From: Longimicrobium sp.
GTDB lineage: Bacteria; Gemmatimonadota; Gemmatimonadetes; Longimicrobiales; Longimicrobiaceae
NCBI RefSeq assembly: GCF_035474595.1
Contig: NZ_DATIND010000080.1
Coordinates: 121,369-185,368 of the forward strand
DNA: 64,000 nt
Reading direction: 5' to 3'
This document shows, piece by piece, positions 1-8,796 of this stretch; position 1 is the first letter of the stretch; each line of letters starts with the position of its first letter. Below the pieces are notes generated by a model. The model was not told the origin of the DNA, searched no databases, and worked only from the letters and a program-made list of their open reading frames with translations. Both the position numbers and the translations under genes were made by a program.

Positions 1-345
1 CGCCGCCTGGTCGCCGTCTTCCAGCCGCACCTGTACTCGCGGACGCGCGACTTCGCGCCGGAGTTCGGGCGGGTGCTGGCGGCGGCGGACGTGGTCTTCC
101 TCACCGACATCTACGCGGCGCGCGAGCGGCCCATTCCCGGCATCACCGGCCAGCTGATCGCCACCCCCGCGCGGGAAGCGGGGGGCGACGTGCGCTACGT
201 CCCCGACCGCGCGGAGATCGTGGACGCGGTCGCGGCCGAGCTGAAGCCGGGCGATCTCTGCCTGACCATGGGCGCGGGGAACCTGGACGAGGCCTCGCGC
301 GACCTGCTGCGGCTCGTCTCCGAGCCGGCCGAGGCGGGGCGATGA
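1..345 (+). CDS. murC: UDP-N-acetylmuramate--L-alanine ligase, C-terminal part
   Basis: This is the last 114 residues of MurC, the cytoplasmic ATP-dependent ligase that joins L-alanine to UDP-N-acetylmuramic acid, the first amino-acid step of peptidoglycan stem-peptide synthesis. The frame is open from base 1, so the ATP-binding and central domains lie before the window. The visible part fits the Mur ligase C-terminal domain: VAVFQPHLYSRTRDF, then FLTDIYAARERPIPG and a GAGNLDE stretch near the end. The stop overlaps the ftsQ start (ATGA), as is usual for coupled division-cluster genes. The family call is secure; the 5' end is missing only because of the window edge. Confidence 0.93.
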   Translation, partial: RRLVAVFQPHLYSRTRDFAPEFGRVLAAADVVFLTDIYAARERPIPGITGQLIATPAREAGGDVRYVPDRAEIVDAVAAELKPGDLCLTMGAGNLDEASRDLLRLVSEPAEAGR

Positions 346-1082
346 AGCGGGCGCTGCGCCTCGCGCTCGTCGCCATTCCGGTCGCCGCCGCGGCCTCGTC
401 GCCCTGGTGGGCGCCGCCGGCCGGTCGGCGGATCGAGTGGTTCGGCGCGGAGCGGGTGGAGGTCGCCGGCGCCCATCTCCTGGCGCCGCACGAGATCCTG
501 CGGGCCAGTGGCGTGCGGGTGGGGACGAACGTGTGGAGCGATCCCGCCCCCTTCGTCGCCGCGCTCCGGCGCCACCCCGCCATCGCCGACGCGGAGGTGG
601 TGCGCGTGCTCCCGAGGACGCTGCGCATCCGCATCACCGAGAAGACGCCCGCCGCGCTGGTGCTCGCGGGGACGCTCCGTCCGGCGACGGGGGACGGGGA
701 GATCCTCTCCGTCGACCCCGCGCGCGAGCCCGTCGATCTCCCCGTGCTGGACGGGCGGGTGCGGACGGACGGCCGCGGGCGCGTGACCGATGCCGGGACG
801 CGCGCCGCGCTGGCCGAGGCGGCGCGGCTGGGCGAGCTGGAGCCGGCGCTGATGGCGCGGGTGAGCGAGCTCCTCCCCGCGCCCGGCGAGCTGCGGCTGA
901 TCCTGGGCCAGCCCGCGCTGGACGTGCTGGTGCGCGACGGGATGGAGCCCGACGCGCTGGTCCGCCTCCGCGCCGCGGTCGACGACGTTGCCCGCCGCGC
1001 CGCGGCCGACACCACGCACCATGGACGCCCGACCGTGGACGCGCGCTTCGACGACCAGGTGGTCGTCCGCTGGCAGAGCTGA
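342..1082 (+). CDS. ftsQ: Cell division protein FtsQ
   Basis: FtsQ is a bitopic inner-membrane divisome protein that links early (FtsA/FtsZ) and late (FtsW/FtsI) components through its periplasmic part. The 246-residue product has a short N-terminal hydrophobic segment (about residues 5-22) and then a POTRA-type domain (about 35-105; VEVAGAHLLAPHEIL, then RHPAIADAEVVRVLP and RIRITEKTPAALV), followed by the FtsQ beta domain. It starts inside the murC stop and is followed by ftsA 61 bases later, the classic murC-ftsQ-ftsA-ftsZ order. No murB or ddl lies between murC and ftsQ. Sequence similarity in this family is low, so the call rests on the POTRA pattern and position together. Confidence 0.9.
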   Translation: MKRALRLALVAIPVAAAASSPWWAPPAGRRIEWFGAERVEVAGAHLLAPHEILRASGVRVGTNVWSDPAPFVAALRRHPAIADAEVVRVLPRTLRIRITEKTPAALVLAGTLRPATGDGEILSVDPAREPVDLPVLDGRVRTDGRGRVTDAGTRAALAEAARLGELEPALMARVSELLPAPGELRLILGQPALDVLVRDGMEPDALVRLRAAVDDVARRAAADTTHHGRPTVDARFDDQVVVRWQS

Positions 1083-1098
1083 ACCCCGTGCGAGCCGA

Positions 1099-1140
1099 CG
1101 CACTTTCGCACTCTCGCACCTTCGCACTTTCGCACTCGCC
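1099..1140 (+). repeat. Short degenerate tandem array of TCGCACTT-type units
   Basis: Between ftsQ and ftsA there are about five degenerate 8-9-base units around CGCACTTT/CGCACTCT. It resembles in kind, but not in sequence, the arrays at 19978-20009, 36224-36335 and 36643-36670. It leaves little room for a separate ftsA promoter and no clear Shine-Dalgarno sequence is visible before the ftsA ATG. Confidence 0.6.
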
Positions 1141-1143
1141 CTG

Positions 1144-2403
1144 ATGCGCCCAACCGTCGTTGCAGGCCTGGACATCGGCTCCAGCAAGACCGCCGTCGTG
1201 ATCGCCGAGATCGACGGCGAGGCCGCGCAGCGCGCGCAGGTGAAGATCCTGGGCGTGGGCCAGGCGCGCACCACCGGCATCCGCCGCGAGATCGTCACCG
1301 ACATCGAGGCCACCACCGAGGCCGTCCGCAAGGCGGTGAAGGAGGCCGAGCTGATGGCGGGGGTGAAGGTCGACCGCCTCTACACCGGCATCGCCGGCGA
1401 GCACATCCACGCCTGGCCATCCAACGGCGTCGTCGCCGTCGGGCGGCAGCAGGGCTCGCGCGACCAGGAGGTGAGCGCGGCCGACGTGGAGCGCGTGAAC
1501 GAGGTCGCCCGCGCGGTGCCCATCCCCGCCGACCGTGAGCTGATCCACGCCATCCCGCAGGAGTACATCGTCGACGCGCAGGACGGCATCCGCGACCCGG
1601 TGGGGATGGCGGCCATGCGCCTCGAGGCCGAGGTCTTCATTGTCACCGGCTCGGCCAGCGCCGCGCAGAACATCCGCAAGTCGGTGACGCGCGCCGGGTA
1701 CCAGGTCGCGGAGCTCGTCCTCGAGCCGCTGGCCTCCGCCGCCGCGGTCATGTCGGACGACGAGAAGGAGATCGGCACCGCGCTCGTCGAGCTCGGCGGG
1801 GGGACGACGGACGTCGCGGTCTTCCACGAGCGGAAGATCCGCCACCTGGCCAGCCTCCCGTGGGGCGGGTCGACGGTGACGAACGATCTCGCCAAGGGCC
1901 TCTCCCTCCCCTACGCGGAAGCGCAGCGGGCCAAGGAGCGGTGGGGCTCGGCGCGGGCCGACCTGATCAACCCGAACGAGACCTTCGAGATCCCCGGGCC
2001 GGCGCAGGGGCAGACGCGCCACGTTGCCCGCGAGCTGCTGGCGCACATCATCGAGCAGCGGATGGACGAGATCTTCGGACTCGTCGCGGCGGAGCTGGAG
2101 CGGAGCGGGCTGGCGGGGGCGCTGGGGGGCGGAATCGTGCTCACCGGCGGCGGCGCCAGCCTGGCGGGAATCGTGGAGCTGGCCGAGCGCAGCTTTGCCG
2201 CGCCGGTGCGCGTGGGCGTGCCCGGAGACGGGCTCGGCGGGCTTGCGGATTCGGTGCGCCGGCCCAAGTTTGCTACGGCTGCCGGCCTCGTCATCTACGG
2301 CTCCCGCCGACTCATCGACGACACCCCCGAAGGCGCCGCGTCCGGATCGTCTGTTTCCGGAACATTGCGGCGAGTGAAGGATTGGCTCGCGGACTTCTTC
2401 TAG
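1144..2403 (+). CDS. ftsA: Cell division protein FtsA
   Basis: FtsA is the actin-like ATPase that tethers FtsZ polymers to the cytoplasmic membrane and recruits later divisome proteins. The 419-residue product begins at ATG 1144, because [12 protein letters not shown] (phosphate-1 motif) must lie near the N-terminus; the upstream extension of the frame translates the tandem array. Other visible landmarks are [14 protein letters not shown] (phosphate-2), [15 protein letters not shown] (adenosine site) and a C-terminal amphipathic tail, VKDWLADFF, that fits a membrane-targeting helix. The length is normal for FtsA. It is followed by ftsZ after a 77-base gap. Confidence 0.96.
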   Translation: MRPTVVAGLDIGSSKTAVVIAEIDGEAAQRAQVKILGVGQARTTGIRREIVTDIEATTEAVRKAVKEAELMAGVKVDRLYTGIAGEHIHAWPSNGVVAVGRQQGSRDQEVSAADVERVNEVARAVPIPADRELIHAIPQEYIVDAQDGIRDPVGMAAMRLEAEVFIVTGSASAAQNIRKSVTRAGYQVAELVLEPLASAAAVMSDDEKEIGTALVELGGGTTDVAVFHERKIRHLASLPWGGSTVTNDLAKGLSLPYAEAQRAKERWGSARADLINPNETFEIPGPAQGQTRHVARELLAHIIEQRMDEIFGLVAAELERSGLAGALGGGIVLTGGGASLAGIVELAERSFAAPVRVGVPGDGLGGLADSVRRPKFATAAGLVIYGSRRLIDDTPEGAASGSSVSGTLRRVKDWLADFF

Positions 2404-2480
2404 GTCCCCAGGCCCTGGTATCCATGCATGCAAACCGACCGGCGGAACCCTCCCACGCGGACCGGAGGAGCGAACCCAAG

Positions 2481-3788
2481 ATGATCTTCGAGTACGAAGA
2501 CCCGATGCCGCAGAACGCCCGCATGAAGGTGGTGGGCGTGGGCGGCGGCGGCGGAAACGCCGTGAACCGGATGATCGAGGAGGACCTGGAGGGCGTGGAG
2601 TTCATCTCGGTGAACACCGACGCGCAGGTCCTGAAGATGAGCAAGGCGCCCGTCAAGCTGCAGATCGGGCAGAAGCTGACCCGCGGGCTGGGCGCCGGCG
2701 CGCGCCCCGACGTGGGGCGGCTGGCGCTGGAGGAGAACCGCGAGGAGATGCGGAAGGCGCTGGACGGCGCCGACCTGGTCTTCATCACCGCGGGGATGGG
2801 CGGCGGCACCGGCACCGGCGCCGCGCCGCTCATCGCCGAGATGGCGCGCGAGATGGGGGCGCTGACCATCGCCATCGTCACCAAGCCCTTCCAGTTCGAG
2901 GGGAAGAAGCGGATGCGGCAGGCCGACGAGGGGCTGATGGAGCTGAAGCGCGCGGCCGACACCATGATCGTGGTGCCGAACGAGCGCCTCCTCTCGGTGG
3001 TCGGCAAGGGCACCAGCTTCAAGGACGCGCTGAAGAAGGCCGACGAGGTGCTGCTGCACGCCACGCAGGGCATCTCCGACCTGATCCGCGTGACCGGCGA
3101 GGTGAACGTGGACTTCGCCGACGTGCGCACGATCATGAGCAACCGCGGCGCGGCGCTGATGGGCACCGGCTTCGGCAAGGGCGAGAACCGCGCGGTCGAG
3201 GCGGCGCAGGAGGCCATCTCGAGCCCGCTGCTGGACAACATCTCCATCTCGGGCGCGGCGGGCGTGCTGATCAACATCACCGGCGGGATGGACCTGGCGA
3301 TCGACGAGGTGACCACCATCTCGTCCATCATCCAGGAAGCCGCGGGCGACGAGGCCGAGATCATCTTCGGCGCCGTGCACGACAGCGGGATGAAGGAAGA
3401 GGTGCGCGTGACCGTCATCGCCACGGGCTTCGAGCGCGGCGAGCCGGTGTTCGAGCGGCACGACAACGTGATCCGCGCCGACTTCCGGCGGGGCGACGCA
3501 CGCCACGAGGTGCGCCCGCTCTCCGGCTCGCGCACCGTGCTCCCCGGCGGCGGCGCGGGCGACGGGCACTCCTCGCCCTTCGCGCGCCCCTCCGCCCCGG
3601 CGGAGCGCGAGCCCACGCCCTTCCACCCGCGCCCGGCGCCCGCGCCGCAGCCGCAGATGGAGCGCGAGCGCGAGGCCGGGCGCGAGCAGGGCACGCCGGT
3701 CACGCGGCTGCCGGTTCCGCCGCGCCAGCCCGAGAAGAGCGTGAACGACCTCGAGATCCCCACCTTCATCCGCCGGCAGATGGACTGA
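2481..3788 (+). CDS. ftsZ: Cell division protein FtsZ
   Basis: FtsZ is the tubulin-like GTPase that polymerises into the division ring. The 435-residue product starts at ATG 2481, placed by a good ribosome binding site (GGAGGAG, 2464-2470). Landmarks are [11 protein letters not shown] (about residues 19-29), the GTP-binding GGGTGTG (107-113), FQFEGKKR and a T7-loop-like NVDFADV. After residue about 330 comes a Pro/Arg/Glu-rich linker and then the conserved tail [10 protein letters not shown], the expected docking peptide for FtsA. All core motifs are intact. The hairpin that follows (3819-3861) probably ends the division transcript. Confidence 0.98.
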   Translation: MIFEYEDPMPQNARMKVVGVGGGGGNAVNRMIEEDLEGVEFISVNTDAQVLKMSKAPVKLQIGQKLTRGLGAGARPDVGRLALEENREEMRKALDGADLVFITAGMGGGTGTGAAPLIAEMAREMGALTIAIVTKPFQFEGKKRMRQADEGLMELKRAADTMIVVPNERLLSVVGKGTSFKDALKKADEVLLHATQGISDLIRVTGEVNVDFADVRTIMSNRGAALMGTGFGKGENRAVEAAQEAISSPLLDNISISGAAGVLINITGGMDLAIDEVTTISSIIQEAAGDEAEIIFGAVHDSGMKEEVRVTVIATGFERGEPVFERHDNVIRADFRRGDARHEVRPLSGSRTVLPGGGAGDGHSSPFARPSAPAEREPTPFHPRPAPAPQPQMEREREAGREQGTPVTRLPVPPRQPEKSVNDLEIPTFIRRQMD

Positions 3789-3818
3789 TGGAAGGCTTCG
3801 CGGGATCGTAGGCACCAG

Positions 3819-3861
3819 AGCGCAGCGAGACCCCGGTGGACGGCGGGGGTCTCGCTGCGCT
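3819..3861 (+). terminator. Perfect 16-bp stem after ftsZ, probable terminator
   Basis: AGCGCAGCGAGACCCC (3819-3834) pairs perfectly with its complement at 3846-3861 across an 11-base loop. It lies 30 bases past the ftsZ stop. There is no T-run after the stem, so it may act as a GC-strong hairpin terminator or transcript stabiliser rather than a classic intrinsic terminator. Confidence 0.6.
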
Positions 3862-3933
3862 TCCGCTGGAGGGGACAGGGGACAGGGCGGCGCGCGGAGG
3901 GTTCGGAGCCGCGCGGAACCTTGGGAGCAACAA

Positions 3934-4039
3934 CCCTCTCCCGTTATCGGGAGGGGTGGCGAGCCTCGGCGAGCCGGGTGAGGGGTGGAGGGTGAGGTCC
4001 AGGCCGCAATTCGCACGCACGCATCCGTTCTTCGGATGC
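3934..4039 (+). repeat. K-type hairpin and small stem in the ftsZ-M23 gap
   Basis: The 308-base gap before the M23 gene holds no gene. It contains a K-family hairpin (CCTCTCCCG/CGGGAGGGG around TTAT, 3934-3955; related hairpins near 16568 and 39658) and a separate stem, GCATCCG-TTCTT-CGGATGC (4021-4039). The M23 ribosome binding site, AGGAGGT, follows at 4083-4089. Confidence 0.55.
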
Positions 4040-4096
4040 TCTCGATCCAACTCGTCGCAAATCACTCGCAGTAGATCCAATCAGGAGGTACCCGGG

Positions 4097-5368
4097 ATGG
4101 CGAATCCCTACCGCTTGCTCTCGATCGGCATGCTGGGCACGTTCGGCGTGGCCCTCGGCGCGGTGTTCCTGCATCGCCCCGAGCCCAGGCCGCCCGCCGC
4201 GCCCGGGCTGCTGCCCACGGCGCACGCCGCGCCGCTGGAGCACGTGCGCCACGAGAAGCTGCGGCACGGGCACTCGCTGGCCGAACTGCTGCGCCAGCTG
4301 GAGGTGGACGGCGAGCAGGCGGCCGCCATCCTCGCGCAGCTCCCCGACTCGGCGGGCGACGGCGAGGTGCGCGAGGGGCGCGAGTTCGACTTCCGCGTGG
4401 ACACGCGCACCGGCGGACTGCGGCGCATGACGCTGCAGCTGGACGCCGACCGCGTGCTGCGCGTGGACGCCCGCGGCCGGCTCCGCGCGCGCGTCGACTC
4501 CGTCTCGGTGCACACCGACACCGCGGTGTTCGCGGGGACGGTGCGCTACTCGCTGTACGAGGCGCTGCTGAACGGCCACGGCGACATCCCGCGCCGCGAG
4601 CGCCAGCGCGTGGCCGACCAGATCGCCGACGGGATCTTCGAGACGCGGGTGGACTTCTCCAACGACCTCAACCCCGGCGACAGCTACCAGATCCTCTACG
4701 AGCGCACCGTGCGCCCCGACGGCACCGCGCGCCGCTCTCGGCTTCTCGCCGTGAGATTCCTCCTCTCCGGCCATCTATACGACGCGTACCTCTTCCGCCA
4801 CGACGGGCAGGACGGGTGGTACGACGGCAAGGGGCAGGCGATGAAGCGCGGCTTCCTGCGCGCGCCGCTGGAGTTCCGCCGCATCAGCTCGGGCTTCACG
4901 CTGGGCCGCTTCCACCCCATCCTGCACATCATGCGCGCCCACGTGGGGATCGACTACGCCGCCTCGCCGGGAACGCCGGTGCGCGCGGTGGCCGACGGCG
5001 TGGTGCGCCGCGCCGGGTGGAGCGGGGGATACGGCAACCTGCTGGAGATCGCCCACGGACGCGGATATACGACGCGCTACGGCCACCTCCGCTCGTTCGC
5101 CAAGGGGATCGACGACGGGGTGCGGGTGCGGCAGGGGCAGGTGATCGCGTACGTGGGGATGACGGGGCTCGCGACGGGGCCGCACCTCCACTACGAGTTC
5201 CGGCAGAACGGGCGGCCCATCAACCCGGCCAACGTGCGGGAGATCCAGGCCGAGCCGGTGGACGGCTCGCGCTTCCGCGAGGTGGTGGAGGCGCGCGTGG
5301 CGGCGATGGAGCGCGAGGCGGGGGTGAAGCTGGCCGAGCGGCCCCGGCGCAGCCGCGATCGTGGGTAG
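4097..5368 (+). CDS. M23 family (LytM-type) peptidoglycan metallopeptidase
   Basis: This is a probable periplasmic peptidoglycan endopeptidase or a related amidase activator. The 423-residue product starts at ATG 4097 behind AGGAGGT. A hydrophobic N-terminal anchor (about residues 6-25) would hold it to the inner membrane. A long alpha/beta region follows (LysM/OapA-like in appearance, not certain). The M23 domain fills about residues 255-385 with the zinc ligand motif HVGIDYA, the GYGN and YGHL stretches and the second motif GPHLHYEF. Both metal motifs are intact, so it should be catalytic. It follows the division cluster and overlaps hisA by 8 bases. Confidence 0.9.
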   Translation: MANPYRLLSIGMLGTFGVALGAVFLHRPEPRPPAAPGLLPTAHAAPLEHVRHEKLRHGHSLAELLRQLEVDGEQAAAILAQLPDSAGDGEVREGREFDFRVDTRTGGLRRMTLQLDADRVLRVDARGRLRARVDSVSVHTDTAVFAGTVRYSLYEALLNGHGDIPRRERQRVADQIADGIFETRVDFSNDLNPGDSYQILYERTVRPDGTARRSRLLAVRFLLSGHLYDAYLFRHDGQDGWYDGKGQAMKRGFLRAPLEFRRISSGFTLGRFHPILHIMRAHVGIDYAASPGTPVRAVADGVVRRAGWSGGYGNLLEIAHGRGYTTRYGHLRSFAKGIDDGVRVRQGQVIAYVGMTGLATGPHLHYEFRQNGRPINPANVREIQAEPVDGSRFREVVEARVAAMEREAGVKLAERPRRSRDRG

Positions 5369-6110
5369 CCGGTTCGCGCTGTACCCGGCCATCGACCTGC
5401 GCCGCGGCCGCTGCGTGCGGCTGGAGAAGGGCGAGGCGAGCCGGGAGACGGTGTATGGGGACGACCCGCTGGCCGTGGCGCGCTCGTTCGCGGACGCGGG
5501 CGCGGAGTGGATCCACGTGGTGGACCTGGACGCCGCGTTCGGCGACGGAAGCAACCGCGCGCTCATCCGCCGCGTGGTCGCCGGGACGCCGCTGAAGGTG
5601 CAGACGGGCGGGGGACTGCGGACGGAAGACGACCTCGCCGAGGTGCTGGACTCCGGCGCCGCCCGCGCGGTGATCGGCACCGCGGCCATCGAGAACCCCG
5701 ACCTCGTCCGCCGCGCCGTCGACCGATTCGGCGCCGACCGCATCGCCGTCGGGCTCGACGCGCGGGGGCGCCGGCCGGCGGCGCGGGGGTGGACGGAGGA
5801 GAGCGGGACCGACCTCTTCGACCTGGCGAAGACGATGGTGGAGCTGGGCGCCCGCACCCTCGTCCACACCGACATCGAGCGCGACGGGATGCTGATGGGC
5901 CCCAACCTGGAGCTCTCCGCCGCGCTCGCGGCCGAGTCCGGCGCCGAGGTCGTCGTCAGCGGCGGGATGAGCGGGATGGGCGACGTGGACGCCGTCGCGG
6001 CCGCGGCGCGGGAGCGCGGCGGGATCGCGGGCGCCATCATCGGCAAGGCCATCTACGAGGGGCGGATCGGCCTCACCGAAGCCCTCCAGCGGGTGCGGGG
6101 GGAGGGCTGA
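5361..6110 (+). CDS. hisA: Phosphoribosylformimino-AICAR ribotide isomerase HisA
   Basis: HisA catalyses the fourth step of histidine biosynthesis, opening the ribose of ProFAR to give PRFAR in the cytoplasm. The 249-residue product is a complete beta/alpha barrel: YPAIDLRRGRCVRL at the N-terminus with the first catalytic Asp, VQTGGGLRTEDD, AVIGTAAIENP, and HTDIERDGMLMG with the second catalytic Asp, then VVSGGMSGMGDV. The GTG start at 5361 lies inside the end of the M23 gene. No other his gene is nearby, so it is detached from a classical his operon and coupled to an envelope gene. Confidence 0.95.
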   Translation: MGSRFALYPAIDLRRGRCVRLEKGEASRETVYGDDPLAVARSFADAGAEWIHVVDLDAAFGDGSNRALIRRVVAGTPLKVQTGGGLRTEDDLAEVLDSGAARAVIGTAAIENPDLVRRAVDRFGADRIAVGLDARGRRPAARGWTEESGTDLFDLAKTMVELGARTLVHTDIERDGMLMGPNLELSAALAAESGAEVVVSGGMSGMGDVDAVAAAARERGGIAGAIIGKAIYEGRIGLTEALQRVRGEG

Positions 6111-6343
6111 TGCCGCAGGTGCACATCCACCGCGTGCGCTTCGGCGTGAGCCGCGAGTCCGTGGCGAGCACCATCCAGCAGTACACGGGGATGGGGATGA
6201 TCGAGGCGCGGAAGGCCGCGGACGACGCCGTCTCCGGCAAGGAGACCTCCATCTACATCGACGACTTCACCGCCGTCTACGAGCTCGCCGACACCCTCAC
6301 CGACATGGGTGTCGAGGCGGAGGCGGACGAGAGCGACTACTGA
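6110..6343 (+). CDS. Small protein resembling the ribosomal L7/L12 C-terminal domain
   Basis: This is a 77-residue protein whose ATG (6110) overlaps the hisA stop (TGATG), so it is probably translated with hisA. Residues about 14-40 read ASTIQQYTGMGMIEARKAAD, which resembles the L7/L12 C-terminal pattern (LTGLGLKEAKDLVD), and the C-terminal half (AVYELADTLTDMGVEAEADE) fits the last helix and strand of that fold. It lacks the L7/L12 N-terminal dimer domain and hinge. A stand-alone L7/L12-fold or ClpS-like adaptor is plausible, but its function is unknown. The open frame continues far upstream only because it is a shadow of hisA. Confidence 0.7.
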   Translation: MPQVHIHRVRFGVSRESVASTIQQYTGMGMIEARKAADDAVSGKETSIYIDDFTAVYELADTLTDMGVEAEADESDY

Positions 6344-6540
6344 TCTTCTCCGCTCCTGTCCCGATGCAGTAAGAGCGGGTTCACGCGGAGAAGCGGAGGA
6401 GCAGAGACTCGGCCGGCGAACGGCACCGCGGATCGCGCCGAGGCGAGCGCCCGGGGCGCATCTCCCCCGCGGTCCGTCTGGCGCGGCGGGAGAGGGAAAC
6501 GCAAGGAGTCGGCGTGAACAGGGTTCGTCCAAGCTGCGGC

Positions 6541-6569
6541 TTGACCCGTTGCAGTTTTCCCGTTACTCT
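6541..6569 (+). promoter_or_regulatory. Possible sigma70-type promoter before the wecA-like gene
   Basis: The 319-base gap 6344-6662 has no gene and becomes unusually AT-rich after about 6540. TTGACC (6541-6546) is followed after 17 bases by TACTCT (6564-6569). This fits a vegetative promoter in -35 and spacing, with a weak -10. Transcription would begin about 85 bases before the ATG at 6663. Nothing else is recognised in the gap. Confidence 0.35.
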
Positions 6570-6662
6570 GATGCGGCCGTTATCGACGGAAATCCTGAAC
6601 ATTATTCGACTTAGTAAACCGGGCGCGGACCGTCGCGACCGGACGGGTGTATCAGAAAACTG

Positions 6663-8261
6663 ATGTCGCAGGACGCCGGCGCGTCGTTCGCCCGGCAAGC
6701 TCCCCCAGCCCGGTTCGGTTCCTCCGTGGCGTTCATCCTCACCGCACTGCTGGTCTCCGTGGGAACGGCCGTGGCCGTGACCCCGCTGCTGCTGCGCTTC
6801 CTGCTGGCGCGCGGCATCTACGGCCATGCGCGCGTGAAGGAGGGGGTGGAGCACAAGCCGGTGCCGCGGCTGGGCGGCGTGGCGGTGTGCCTGGCGTCGA
6901 GCCTGGGGATCGTGGCCGCGCTTCCCGTGGCCTTCGCCGACCCGTCGTTCCAGCCCGAGCGGCCGGCGGCGCTCTTCGGCGGGATGCTGCTGGCGGGATG
7001 GATCCTCTTCGCCGCCGGCGTGGTCGACGACCTGTACAACCTTCCCCCCCGCACCAAGCTCCTGGCCCAGCTGGCCGCCGCGCTGCTGGCGTGGCAGGCC
7101 GGCTTCCGCATCGACTACTTCACCGTGTTCGGCGGGGCGCACGCGCCGCTGGCGCTGCGCGCGCTGTCGCTCCCCATCACCGTGCTCTGGATCGTGGGGG
7201 TGACCAACGCCTTCAACCTGATCGACGGGCTGGACGGCCTGGCCACGGGGATCGGGCTGGTCGCGCTGTCGACCACGCTGGCGGTGGCGGTGAAGCTGGG
7301 GAACTGGGAAGTGGCGCTGGTCTGCGCCGCGCTGGCTGGCGCGCTCGCCGGGTTCCTGCGCTACAACTTCCGCCCCGCGCGCATCTTCCTGGGCGATTCG
7401 GGGAGCCTGTTCGTGGGCTTCATGCTGGCGGTGCTCTCCGTCCACGGCGCCACCAAGAGCACCACCGCGGTGCTCACCGTCATTCCCCTGCTGGTCCTTG
7501 CCCTGCCGCTGATCGACACGCTGCTGGCCATCGTGCGGCGGTGGCTGCGCGGGAAGCCCATCTTCGGCGCGGACGAGCGGCACGTGCACCACCGGCTGGT
7601 GGCCATCGGGCTGACGCACACGCGCGCGGCGGTGCTGATGTTCACCGCCGCCGCGGGGCTGGCCATGCTGGCGCTGCTCATCGCCTTCGCGCCGCCGCCG
7701 TCGGTGATGTACATCGCGGCGGGGGGCGGCGCGCTGTCGGCGGGGCTGCTGCTGTTCGGCATCAAGCGGCTGGGCTACCACGAGTTCGTGGAGGCGGGCG
7801 CGGCGGTGGCCAGCGGCGCGTCGCGGCTGCGCCGGTCGATCCGCGACCGCATCCACGCGCGCGACGTGGCGCAGGTGGTCTCGACCGCCGAGAGCGTGGA
7901 GCACCTGCGGGCGATCCTCTCCGACAACGCCGACGTGATGGGGCTGCTGGACGTGGTGTTCTGCCGCTGCTCGGACGCGGACGGCGCGCGCGGCGGGCTT
8001 CCGGCGGCGCACGCGGCCGCGGCGCTGAAGGTGGATTTCCCCATCGGCGAGGCGGGTGGGAGCGCGGACCCGTGGGTGGTGCGCGCCTGGTGCGACGGCA
8101 CCGACCCGCACGCGCTTCCCGACGCGGTGCGCACGGTGCACGTGCTGGCCGATGCAGTGCGCGAGTGGATGGTGAGCGGCCCGCGCCGCCCCGCTCCGCG
8201 CCACGCGGAGCCGCACGCGCGCGGGGCGGCCGTGCTCCCGAACGAATCTCCCGCCTGGTGA
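6663..8261 (+). CDS. WecA/MraY-type undecaprenyl-phosphate sugar-1-phosphate transferase
   Basis: This polytopic inner-membrane enzyme should transfer a sugar-1-phosphate from a UDP-sugar (GlcNAc in WecA) to undecaprenyl phosphate, starting a lipid-linked glycan. Visible motifs are RLGGVAV (about 70), GVVDDLYNLPPRTK (about 119-132), NAFNLIDGLDGLATG (182-196), FLGDSGSLFVGF (242-253) and the WecA-type ADERHVHHRL (303-312). At 532 residues it is much longer than WecA/TagO (about 350): after the last membrane helix a mostly soluble tail of about 140 residues follows, of unknown function. It opens the polysaccharide locus and is the best candidate for its initiating enzyme. Confidence 0.9.
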   Translation: MSQDAGASFARQAPPARFGSSVAFILTALLVSVGTAVAVTPLLLRFLLARGIYGHARVKEGVEHKPVPRLGGVAVCLASSLGIVAALPVAFADPSFQPERPAALFGGMLLAGWILFAAGVVDDLYNLPPRTKLLAQLAAALLAWQAGFRIDYFTVFGGAHAPLALRALSLPITVLWIVGVTNAFNLIDGLDGLATGIGLVALSTTLAVAVKLGNWEVALVCAALAGALAGFLRYNFRPARIFLGDSGSLFVGFMLAVLSVHGATKSTTAVLTVIPLLVLALPLIDTLLAIVRRWLRGKPIFGADERHVHHRLVAIGLTHTRAAVLMFTAAAGLAMLALLIAFAPPPSVMYIAAGGGALSAGLLLFGIKRLGYHEFVEAGAAVASGASRLRRSIRDRIHARDVAQVVSTAESVEHLRAILSDNADVMGLLDVVFCRCSDADGARGGLPAAHAAAALKVDFPIGEAGGSADPWVVRAWCDGTDPHALPDAVRTVHVLADAVREWMVSGPRRPAPRHAEPHARGAAVLPNESPAW

Positions 8262-8401
8262 CGGACCTCTCCCTCGCGACGGCCGGGGCGGATGCTCGGC
8301 GCGGAAGCTCGCTTTCGCGCCGCTGCTGTTTTTCCCCCGGGAAGACGGGAGATGACGTGTCTCACCGCGGCAAGCTGACGCGCCCCCTGCCGGACGCCAT
8401 C

Positions 8402-8500
8402 TTCCCGGTTTCGCCGGGAGAAGCGCAGCCGCCGATCCCGCGCGACGTCATGTTCCCGGCTTCGCGAGGCGCGCAGCCGCCGCCTCCCCGTGACGTCATC
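8402..8500 (+). repeat. Two degenerate tandem units of about 50 bases
   Basis: Two direct units lie at about 8402-8451 and 8453-8500. Both run from TTCCCGG through GCGCAGCCGCCG to GACGTCAT. The end of the second unit merges with the start of the D element (GACGTCATCCTGAGG). They are in the gene-free 535-base gap between the wecA-like gene and the first glycosyltransferase. Confidence 0.55.
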
Positions 8501-8742
8501 CTGAGGCCGGCCACACCGCAGTCCGTTTCCGCACCAGACGTCGCAGGCCAAAGGACCTATAGCCTGCCCGCACGTCAGCCGAGGTCTCGCGCGGAGTCTT
8601 CCTGCCGTCTCGCTGTTACATTCATCGCAATCCAACGATGGTGCGTCGCTCCCGCTGACTACCGAGGAGAGGCTATAGATCCTTCGGCCTGCGGAGGCTT
8701 GCGTGGACGCGGCGCCGGTGTGGCCGGCCTCAGGATGACGTC
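8492..8742 (+). repeat. D-family inverted-repeat element (paired copy 1)
   Basis: The left arm starts GACGTCATCCTGAGGCCGGC and the right arm ends with its complement at 8742. Inner blocks AGGCC(A/G)AAGGA.CTATAG and CTATAGATCCTTCGGCCTGC are also inverted. About 100 bases of unrelated sequence lie between the arms. No ORF is convincing. Related units are at 30355-30588, 42102-42226, 50449-50953, 55793-55917 and, diverged, near 59446 and 61393. Confidence 0.85.
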
Positions 8743-8796
8743 TCTCGGGGATGGCCTCGCATTCCGCACCCGATGTAATGCGGAGCACACCACGCG

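Noticed and set aside
143..3769. Long reverse-strand open frames opposite ftsQ, ftsA and ftsZ
   Set aside because: They are antisense shadows caused by high GC; composition is Arg/Ala/Pro/Ser-rich without motifs, while the forward genes are certain.
8262..8796. tRNA or riboswitch in the larger gaps
   Set aside because: No cloverleaf with a TTCGA-type arm or known aptamer core was found; the gaps are explained by repeat families.
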